Shown here piece by piece: positions 1-4,666 of a stretch of DNA of 7,866 nt. The notes under the pieces were generated by a model. The model had not been told where the DNA came from, ran no database searches, and worked only from the letters and a program-made list of their open reading frames with translations. How positions within the stretch are numbered: the stretch's first letter is position 1; each line of letters opens with the position of its first letter. Made by a program: the position numbers and the translations under genes. This DNA comes from Pseudomonadota bacterium (GTDB lineage: Bacteria > Pseudomonadota > Alphaproteobacteria > Rhizobiales > Hyphomicrobiaceae), in the NCBI GenBank assembly GCA_023426855.1, contig JAEZBU010000082.1, positions 1-7,866 of the forward strand, in the 5' to 3' direction.

Positions 1-14
1 AGAAGGGGAATGAA

Positions 15-710
15 ATGCGCGTTTTGCTGATTGAAGACGACAGTGCGACCGCACAGAGCATCGAGTTGATGCTCAAATCCGAGAGTTTCAACGTCTATAC
101 GACGGACCTCGGGGAAGAAGGCGTCGATCTCGGTAAGCTTTATGACTACGATATCATCCTGCTGGACCTGAACCTGCCTGACATGTCGGGATTCGAGGTT
201 CTGCGTTCGCTGCGGGTTTCGAAGGTCAAAACCCCGATCCTGATCCTGTCCGGCCTTGCCGGCATCGAGGATAAGGTCCGCGGTCTCGGCTTCGGCGCAG
301 ACGATTACATGACCAAGCCGTTCCACAAGGACGAGCTGGTGGCGCGCATCCATGCAATCGTGCGGCGCTCCAAGGGTCACGCTCAGTCGGTGATCGAGAC
401 GGGCGAGCTTAAGGTCAATCTCGACGCCAAGACGGTCGAGGTGAACGGTCAGCGCGTGCACCTGACCGGCAAAGAATACCAGATGCTGGAATTGCTCTCC
501 CTGCGTAAGGGAACCACGCTGACCAAGGAGATGTTCCTCAACCATCTCTACGGCGGCATGGATGAGCCCGAACTCAAGATCATCGACGTGTTTATTTGCA
601 AGCTGCGCAAGAAGCTGCAGGTGGCGACGGGTGGTCAGCACTACATCGAGACTGTGTGGGGACGTGGCTACGTGCTGCGCGATCCCAACGACGAGAACGT
701 GGCTGCCTGA
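15..710 (+). CDS. ctrA: Cell-cycle response regulator CtrA (OmpR/PhoB-type)
   Basis: This 231-residue protein is the alphaproteobacterial master regulator CtrA, an OmpR/PhoB-type transcription factor. In well-studied members it controls cell division, replication start and motility, and is phosphorylated by the CckA-ChpT relay. The receiver domain (about residues 1-115) shows the acidic pocket E7/D8/D9, phospho-acceptor D51 in LLDLNLPDMSG (same number as in Caulobacter CtrA), S79, and K101 in MTKPF. The winged-helix DNA-binding domain (about 128-223) includes LTGKEYQMLELL and ends in VWGRGYVL. The last residues are VAA; a C-terminal Ala-Ala is the ClpXP degradation tag in Caulobacter CtrA, so regulated proteolysis is plausible here. 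The ATG follows AAGGGG by six bases. The window starts at this ribosome binding site, so the promoter is not visible. A strong terminator follows. I see no TTAA-N7-TTAA CtrA box in the window. Confidence 0.96.
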   Translation: MRVLLIEDDSATAQSIELMLKSESFNVYTTDLGEEGVDLGKLYDYDIILLDLNLPDMSGFEVLRSLRVSKVKTPILILSGLAGIEDKVRGLGFGADDYMTKPFHKDELVARIHAIVRRSKGHAQSVIETGELKVNLDAKTVEVNGQRVHLTGKEYQMLELLSLRKGTTLTKEMFLNHLYGGMDEPELKIIDVFICKLRKKLQVATGGQHYIETVWGRGYVLRDPNDENVAA

Positions 711-733
711 CGCTTGGTGGCCGCGGATTGGAT

Positions 734-768
734 AAATGGGAGGCCTTGGGCCTCCCATTTGCGTTTTT
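734..768 (+). terminator. Rho-independent terminator after ctrA
   Basis: A perfect 12-bp stem, AAATGGGAGGCC (734-745) pairing with GGCCTCCCATTT (749-760), closes on the three-base loop TTG. It is followed by GCG and five T residues (764-768). It lies 24 bp after the ctrA stop codon, so ctrA transcription very probably ends here. The next gene would then have its own promoter, although I find no convincing -35/-10 pair in 769-879. Confidence 0.93.
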
Positions 769-879
769 GGGGCATTGCTCTGGTAGCGGGGCCTGGTGTC
801 GCGGCGAAAGTGCTAGAGCCGATGCTGCCAGCGGGTTAAACAGGCCGCAACGCAGGATCGGACACAGGTAGGACCACGC

Positions 880-1545
880 ATGGCAGGTGCAGAGGCTGGC
901 TCCGGGGGATCAAGCAGCCTGAAGGCCGCAATTGTTCAGGTCACTCCGTTTCAGCAGAATTGCACGCTGATCTGGGATGAGGCGACAAGGGTCGGCGCGG
1001 TTGTCGATCCGGGCGGTGATCTCGATCGGATCCGCGGTGCTATCGACCAGATCGGCATGCAGGTCGAGAAGATCTTGCTGACCCATGGCCATATCGATCA
1101 CGCCGCCGGCGCCGCAGATCTGCGTGATGAACTTGGCGTCAAGGTGATCGGCCCACACCGCGCTGATGCCTTCCTGCTCGATGGATTGGCCGAACAGGGC
1201 GCCAAGTACGGAATTCCAGCTCGGGCGATCGTGCCGGATCAGTGGCTGCACGAAGGTGACGACGTGGAGGTCGCCGGGCACAAGTTCGCAGTGTTCCATT
1301 GCCCCGGCCACTCACCAGGGTCGGTCGTCCTGTTCAATAACACTCAACGTTTCGCGCTGGTCGGCGATGTCCTGTTTCGGGGCTCCATCGGGCGCACGGA
1401 TTTCGAGTACGGCGACCATGATGCCTTGATCTCGGCGATCAAGACCAAGCTGCTACCGCTCGGCGACGATATCGCGTTCATTTGCGGGCATGGTCCGACA
1501 AGCACGTTCGGCGCCGAGCGTTCTGGAAATCCGTTTCTGGTCTAG
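880..1545 (+). CDS. MBL-fold metallohydrolase, YcbL/glyoxalase II-like
   Basis: This 221-residue protein is a metallo-beta-lactamase-fold hydrolase of the glyoxalase II-like group (YcbL-type). Such enzymes use a dinuclear metal site to hydrolyse thioesters or related bonds, probably in the cytoplasm; the substrate cannot be told from sequence. Visible metal ligands are the HxHxDH motif (H69, H71, D73, H74) in LLTHGHIDHAAG, H144 in CPGHSPGS, D163 in VGDVLF, and H204 in GHGP. The group-typical GRTDF (171-175) is present. The length is close to small YcbL-type proteins and lacks the C-terminal helical domain of classical glyoxalase II (about 255 residues). The first 15 residues (Gly/Ser/Ala-rich) are a poorly conserved-looking extension. 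The ATG sits about seven bases after an AGGA-like ribosome binding site. It stands between terminators and looks monocistronic. Confidence 0.9.
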   Translation: MAGAEAGSGGSSSLKAAIVQVTPFQQNCTLIWDEATRVGAVVDPGGDLDRIRGAIDQIGMQVEKILLTHGHIDHAAGAADLRDELGVKVIGPHRADAFLLDGLAEQGAKYGIPARAIVPDQWLHEGDDVEVAGHKFAVFHCPGHSPGSVVLFNNTQRFALVGDVLFRGSIGRTDFEYGDHDALISAIKTKLLPLGDDIAFICGHGPTSTFGAERSGNPFLV

Positions 1546-1564
1546 CGAAGACGCAAACGCAAAT

Positions 1565-1593
1565 GAGCGCCACGTCTGCTTTTCGTGGCGCTC
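1565..1593. terminator. Perfect hairpin between convergent genes, probable bidirectional terminator
   Basis: GAGCGCCACG (1565-1574) and CGTGGCGCTC (1584-1593) form a perfect 10-bp stem around a nine-base loop ending in TTTT. It begins 20 bp after the stop of the rightward hydrolase gene and lies 35 bp beyond the stop of the leftward secreted-protein gene. There is no T-run on the right side. Read leftwards, the hairpin is followed by ATTTGCGTTTGCG, a weak T-rich tail, so it fits best as terminator for the leftward gene and perhaps for both. Confidence 0.7.
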
Positions 1594-1627
1594 GGATTAT
1601 CCGGTAGAGCGGATTGCGTTTGCCGGC

Positions 1628-1978
1628 TTAGAAGCGCCGGCTCCAGGTCAGGCAGCCAAACAGCCCGCACTCGTTGTCGATACGATCGCGTCCCTGGTTT
1701 TCCCAGAAGTCGACGGTTTCGACGCGCAGGGTCTCGGAGCAGCTACGGCGGCAATCGATCCAGGTTCCGCCGGGCATACGCACCTGATATCCGACGCGCC
1801 CGAGACGCACCGGCCCAGATACCGTTCCGTTGCCGAACCGGCTCTCGGCGACCACATAGCCATCAACCGGCGCTTTGGCGTACCTGTCGTGGCGCGGCCC
1901 GGCCTCGGCTGATGCAACTTGAGTGAGCGCGCAAACAACAGCGCCAATCGCGTAAGGCAGCGTCTTCAGAAAGGCCAT
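1628..1978 (-). CDS. Small secreted four-cysteine protein, function unknown
   Basis: This 116-residue protein has no function I can assign. Residues 1-24 form a clear Sec signal peptide: a Lys near the start, a hydrophobic core (about 8-20), and an ASA site, so cleavage is probably after A24 before EAGP. The mature part of about 92 residues is rich in Arg and Gly and carries four cysteines (C76, C80, C104, C109), enough for two disulfides in the periplasm or outside. Its most distinctive stretches are FGNGTVSGPVR, MPGGTWIDCRRSCSETLR and ETVDFWE. I recall similar proteins as conserved hypotheticals in rhizobial genomes, from memory only. The ATG at 1978 is chosen because AAGGGGGA lies five bases upstream and the signal peptide then starts properly; an in-frame GTG directly before it is too close to that site. 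It is divergent from the lux pair and shares its intergenic region. Confidence 0.82.
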   Translation of the reverse strand: MAFLKTLPYAIGAVVCALTQVASAEAGPRHDRYAKAPVDGYVVAESRFGNGTVSGPVRLGRVGYQVRMPGGTWIDCRRSCSETLRVETVDFWENQGRDRIDNECGLFGCLTWSRRF

Positions 1979-2056
1979 CACGTCCCCCTTGCCAGCGCAG
2001 GTTCGAACTCGTCGTTCGTATAATGCCGGCAATTGGTTAGCGTATTGTGCAAGCTT

Positions 2057-2083
2057 GGCCAAGACGGCGCCTCCGTCCTGGCC
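2057..2083. promoter_or_regulatory. Long imperfect dyad in the divergent intergenic region, candidate operator
   Basis: The arms GGCCAAGACGG (2057-2067) and CCGTCCTGGCC (2073-2083) are inverted repeats with 10 of 11 positions paired (only A2062/C2078 mismatched), around the five-base spacer CGCCT. The left half also contains the perfect palindrome CTTGGCCAAG (2054-2063). The centre is 89 bp before the luxR-type start and 92 bp before the start of the divergent secreted-protein gene. This midway position fits an operator acting on both promoters. An RNA hairpin is the alternative, but no T-run follows. Confidence 0.45.
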
Positions 2084-2088
2084 CAAAC

Positions 2089-2110
2089 ATGTGCTTGTGC
2101 TGCATCACAT
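2089..2110. promoter_or_regulatory. Lux/tra-box-like inverted repeat upstream of the luxR-type gene
   Basis: Outer half-sites ATGTG (2089-2093) and CACAT (2106-2110) are perfectly inverted over a 22-bp span. The left half ATGTGC equals the start of the known Agrobacterium tra box ATGTGCAGATCTGCACAT. The right half CTGCATCACAT matches the tra box end CTGCACAT with two extra bases. TGTGCT is also repeated in tandem (2090-2101). The centre lies about 60 bp before the luxR-type start codon, a reasonable place for autoregulation. The interior is poorly symmetric and the site is longer than the usual 18-20 bp, so this is a candidate only. Confidence 0.35.
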
Positions 2111-2122
2111 CGCCTTGCTAAG

Positions 2123-2135
2123 CTTTAAATTAAAG
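2123..2135. promoter_or_regulatory. AT-rich perfect palindrome in the luxR-type leader/promoter
   Basis: CTTTAA-A-TTAAAG is a perfect 13-bp palindrome in an otherwise GC-rich region. It ends 23 bp before the luxR-type start codon. It could overlap the promoter -10 region or be a repressor site. The TTAA elements are one base apart, so it is not a CtrA box, which needs a seven-base gap. No clear -35 box could be fixed relative to it. Confidence 0.3.
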
Positions 2136-2158
2136 TAGTCCAGTTTCCGGGGGGAAGG

Positions 2159-2872
2159 ATGGGCGACGTTTCCAAGATCGCCCTGGATTTCGTCGATCAG
2201 GTGTCGGACCTGGACGATGAATCCGAGGTCCGTGAGTTGTTGCTTCGGTACGGTCGAAACTTCGGATTCGATTATTTGATCGTTGCCGAGTTGCCCGAGC
2301 GCGGCATGCCACAGGTCCATCTGAGCAATTGGCCACGCGAGTATTTCGACTATTACTGCAAATACTTGTACCGTGATGATCCGTTGGCGTGGCATGCCCG
2401 CCGCACGACTGAGCCGTTCGTCTGGTCGGAAGTCCAGTGGGATCGCTCCAAGGGATCGCCTGCGCAGCGGGTTATGGATCAGACCCGCGAGGCCGGGCTT
2501 TCGGATGGCTTTGTCGTGCCGATTCTGGGAGCAAGGGGCGATCAAAGTGTCATCGGATTGTCGGGCCGCCGGCCGGTTCTGAATGGCCCTGACCGCCACG
2601 CGATGCATCTGATGTGTGTCTATGCCCATCACGCGATCCGGTCTATCCGGCAGGATGGCAGTCGCGCGTGTGCCCGCGAGGCGACGGAGATCGAGCGGAC
2701 AGTTCTGGCCTACCGCTTCCTGGCCCGCGATTGCAGCATGATGAGCGCGTTGCTTGGGCTATCGAAAGTAGCCATTGAAAGGGTCGTAACTGACGTTTAC
2801 CGGAGATTTGGAGCGACGGACGTTTTGCAGGCGGCTTGCAAGGCACGGCTTGCCGGCGTCATCGATCTCTGA
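2159..2872 (+). CDS. LuxR-type quorum-sensing regulator with degenerate HTH
   Basis: This 237-residue protein has the two-domain layout of acyl-homoserine-lactone (AHL) receptors. The N-terminal autoinducer-binding domain (about 15-165) carries the six family-signature residues: W58 (SNWPREY), Y62, D74 and P75 (YRDDPLAW), W89 (PFVWSE) and G117 (SDGFVVP). The C-terminal part (about 173-235) aligns with the LuxR/GerE helix-turn-helix but is eroded. E179, L183 and LGLS (199-202) remain, while the usual LTPRE, EIA, the conserved Gly of helix 1-2 and the TVKxH recognition helix are replaced (MMS at 194-196, A189, and AIERV at 205-209). It may therefore bind an unusual DNA site, or DNA weakly. GGGGGGAAGG directly precedes the ATG. 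The luxI-type gene follows after 16 bp, so the two are almost surely co-transcribed. It is most likely the receptor for the signal made by its neighbour. Confidence 0.88.
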   Translation: MGDVSKIALDFVDQVSDLDDESEVRELLLRYGRNFGFDYLIVAELPERGMPQVHLSNWPREYFDYYCKYLYRDDPLAWHARRTTEPFVWSEVQWDRSKGSPAQRVMDQTREAGLSDGFVVPILGARGDQSVIGLSGRRPVLNGPDRHAMHLMCVYAHHAIRSIRQDGSRACAREATEIERTVLAYRFLARDCSMMSALLGLSKVAIERVVTDVYRRFGATDVLQAACKARLAGVIDL

Positions 2873-2888
2873 GACCGGAGGGACCGGG

Positions 2889-3650
2889 ATGGCACTATTC
2901 AATCGGCGGTCTGGGCAGGGGCTGGACCATCTGGCTGCAGGCAAAGAGGAAAATGACCGGCCGACGACCCGATCGGAGCCGTCAGTGCCTTGCTCCGTGC
3001 ATGTCGTAACTGCCGAAAACAAGGCCTGTTACGGGCGTGGCCTGGAAGAGAGTTTCCGCCTTCGGCATCAATACTACACAGTCGAGAACAATTTCCTGCC
3101 GTGTCAAAGCTCAGGCCGTGAAACCGATGAGTACGACGCGGACGACGCGATTTACTTCTTAGCCTTTGAGGATCACAGCGAGCGGCTGGTCGGCAGCGTC
3201 CGGCTGCTGCCGACCGTGCGCAAGGTGCCGTTGAAGGAGTACGTCGATCTGGCCGGCAGCTATGATGTCCCTCGCGCGCCGACGACGTTCCATTTCTCCC
3301 GCATGGTTGTCGCCCAGGACAGGCGTGAAGGACAGCCGCTGAACTTCGTACGGGCATCGCTGCGTTGCGCTGTTCTGGAATACTGCCTCGACGAACAGAT
3401 CGACACGTTGACGCTGCTGATGCCGATGGCGATGCTGCAAACGTTTCTGACGCTCGGCTGGAACCCGGTACCGCTGGCCTTGCCCGAGCTTTATCGTGGC
3501 ATGTCGATGGTGGTGGTGACCGTCGATGTCAGCGAAGTCGCCTTGAAGCGTACGCGCAAGGAGGCGGGGATTCCCCGCAATCTGCTCATCAAGCGCGGCA
3601 TCACCCGGCCGGCGATAACCACCACGCCGTACCCGACATGGCTGTCCTGA
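2889..3650 (+). CDS. Divergent LuxI-type acyl-homoserine-lactone synthase
   Basis: This 253-residue protein is LuxI-like. LuxI enzymes join an acyl group (from acyl-ACP or acyl-CoA) to S-adenosylmethionine to give an AHL signal. Blocks matching the family are FRLRH (56-60), GRETDEYD (76-83), LVGSVRLLPT (100-109), HFSRMVVAQDRR (135-146) and AMLQTFLTLGW (181-191). By EsaI numbering, R24, E43, D45, D48, R68, S99 and R100 are kept (R59, E78, D80, D83, R105, S137, R138). F28 is Tyr (Y63), W34 is Phe (F69) and E97 is His (H135). The position of EsaI T140, linked to 3-oxo substrates, is Leu176. About 45 N-terminal residues precede the family core. FRLRH, GRExDxYD and SRxxVxxDRR recall the BjaI/RpaI group that uses acyl-CoA substrates. 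The ATG at 2889 follows GGAGGG by six bases; an in-frame ATG at 2808 lies inside luxR and is rejected. A PEP-CTERM-type acyltransferase relative is less likely given the LuxR neighbour. Confidence 0.82.
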   Translation: MALFNRRSGQGLDHLAAGKEENDRPTTRSEPSVPCSVHVVTAENKACYGRGLEESFRLRHQYYTVENNFLPCQSSGRETDEYDADDAIYFLAFEDHSERLVGSVRLLPTVRKVPLKEYVDLAGSYDVPRAPTTFHFSRMVVAQDRREGQPLNFVRASLRCAVLEYCLDEQIDTLTLLMPMAMLQTFLTLGWNPVPLALPELYRGMSMVVVTVDVSEVALKRTRKEAGIPRNLLIKRGITRPAITTTPYPTWLS

Positions 3651-3751
3651 TCCTGGCAGACACTGCGGACCACTGGACGCCCCGCCATTTCTGCAGTACG
3701 CGCTAAGGTAACGTCCCAAGCACAGGGATCCGCGAGAGAGGAACGCCAATC

Positions 3752-4510
3752 ATGACGAGCACAAACAAGGTCGCCCTGATCACGGGGGCGGGCAGCGGAA
3801 TCGGCCGGGCCGCGGCGCTGGCGCTGCAGGCGAATGGCTTCGACGTCGTTCTGGCCGGCCGCCGCAAGGAAGAGCTGGACAAGACTGCTGCGCTGGCCAA
3901 GGCCGGTGGTGGCCGTATGCTGGCCGTATCGACGGACGTGTCCAATGCTGCCTCGATCAAAGCGTGCTTCGAAGCATGCGTAAAGGAATTCGGTCGCCTC
4001 GACGTGTTGTTCAACAACGCCGGCATGGGCGCGCCAGCGATCCCGATGGAAGACCTCAGCGTCGAACAGTGGAAGCAGGTGGTGGACGTCAACCTGACCG
4101 GCTCGTTCCTATGCGCGCAGGAAGCCATCCGCATTATGAAATCGCAGAGCCCGAAGGGCGGCCGCATCATCAACAACGGTTCGATCTCGGCCCATGCGCC
4201 GCGGCCGAATTCCATCGCATATACATCGACGAAGCACGCCATCACAGGCCTGACCAAGTCGATTTCGCTCGATGGCCGTAAGCATGACATCGCCTGCAGC
4301 CAGATCGACGTGGGTAATGCCGATACGGCGATGGGAGGGCGCATGAAGGCCGGCGTGCCGCAGGCTAACGGCACCACGGCGCCGGAAGCGGTGATGGACG
4401 TGGAACACGTTGGCAGCGCGGTCGCCTACATGGCCAGCCTGCCAAATGATACCAACGTGCAGTTCATGACCATCATGGCAACCAAGATGCCGTTCGTCGG
4501 CCGCGGCTGA
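3752..4510 (+). CDS. Classical short-chain dehydrogenase/reductase (SDR)
   Basis: This 252-residue protein is a complete classical SDR, a cytoplasmic NAD(P)-dependent oxidoreductase; its substrate cannot be predicted. The Rossmann glycine motif TGAGSGIG is at 11-18, D62 and NNAG (88-91) follow, and the catalytic set is N114, S144, Y157 and K161 (in AYTSTKHA). Arginines after the second strand (AGRRKE, 36-40) suggest NADPH rather than NADH. The PG motif normally following the catalytic part is replaced by QIDVGNADT (184-192), which I recall as a variant common to one SDR group. Length is normal. AGAGAGGAA precedes the ATG by eight bases. It lies 101 bp after the luxI-type gene on the same strand with no clear terminator between, so co-transcription is possible but unproven. 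Some SDRs reduce 3-oxo-AHLs; nothing in the sequence itself shows this role here. Confidence 0.92.
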   Translation: MTSTNKVALITGAGSGIGRAAALALQANGFDVVLAGRRKEELDKTAALAKAGGGRMLAVSTDVSNAASIKACFEACVKEFGRLDVLFNNAGMGAPAIPMEDLSVEQWKQVVDVNLTGSFLCAQEAIRIMKSQSPKGGRIINNGSISAHAPRPNSIAYTSTKHAITGLTKSISLDGRKHDIACSQIDVGNADTAMGGRMKAGVPQANGTTAPEAVMDVEHVGSAVAYMASLPNDTNVQFMTIMATKMPFVGRG

Positions 4511-4529
4511 TGCCTCTTTGACGACCTGC

Positions 4530-4568
4530 TCCGAAAGGCGGCATCGCGCTGCGATGTCGCCCTTCGGA
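4530..4568 (+). terminator. Long hairpin after the SDR gene
   Basis: TCCGAA (4530-4535) pairs with TTCGGA (4563-4568), GGCG (4537-4540) with CGCC (4558-4561), and CATCGC (4542-4547) with GCGATG (4551-4556). There is one A/C mismatch, one G-T wobble and a three-base loop GCT, giving a nearly continuous 18-pair stem. It starts 20 bp after the SDR stop codon. No T-run follows, so it may be a Rho-assisted or 3'-end-protecting hairpin rather than a classical intrinsic terminator, or part of a longer leader of purA. Confidence 0.55.
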
Positions 4569-4618
4569 ACGGTCATCAGGTGATGCGGGCCTCGGCCCAT
4601 AGATGCTAAAGGTTCCAG

Positions 4619-4660
4619 ACCGGGCCCCGGTGCATAACCGGGGTCGTTTCATGACCGGGG
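4619..4660 (+). promoter_or_regulatory. purA leader with mutually exclusive GC-rich pairings
   Basis: The segment CCCCGGT (4625-4631) is complementary to three partners. These are ACCGGG (4619-4624, forming a perfect 13-bp palindrome with C4625 as its centre), ACCGGGG at 4637-4643 (7-bp stem, loop GCATA) and a second ACCGGGG at 4654-4660. The last copy contains the purA ribosome binding site, so pairing with it would hide that site, while the other two pairings would free it. This has the form of a translational switch, but no ligand, protein or known RNA family can be named. Conservation is unknown. No convincing purA promoter boxes were found upstream. Confidence 0.4.
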
Positions 4661-4666
4661 ATGAAA

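Noticed and set aside
596..871. Open frame of 91 codons spanning the ctrA end and its terminator
   Set aside because: It reads through ctrA in another frame and across a perfect intrinsic terminator; the translation is Arg/Gly-rich low complexity.
2019..2024. Perfect TATAAT on the plus strand
   Set aside because: No -35-like hexamer lies 16-18 bp upstream and it is 135 bp before luxR. It may be chance, or part of the leader of the leftward gene.
2125..2133. Paired TTAA elements as a CtrA box
   Set aside because: The gap between TTAA copies is one base, not the seven required by the CtrA consensus.
2105..2632. Open frame of 175 codons on the minus strand opposite the luxR-type gene
   Set aside because: The autoinducer-binding motifs on the plus strand are unmistakable, and the antisense frame has no ribosome binding site or domain.
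2808..2888. Longer start for the luxI-type protein inside luxR
   Set aside because: It would add 27 unrelated residues and has no good ribosome binding site, whereas ATG 2889 has GGAGGG six bases upstream.
3703..4377. Open frame of 224 codons on the minus strand opposite the SDR gene
   Set aside because: The SDR on the plus strand has every family motif; the antisense translation shows no family and is a GC-driven shadow.
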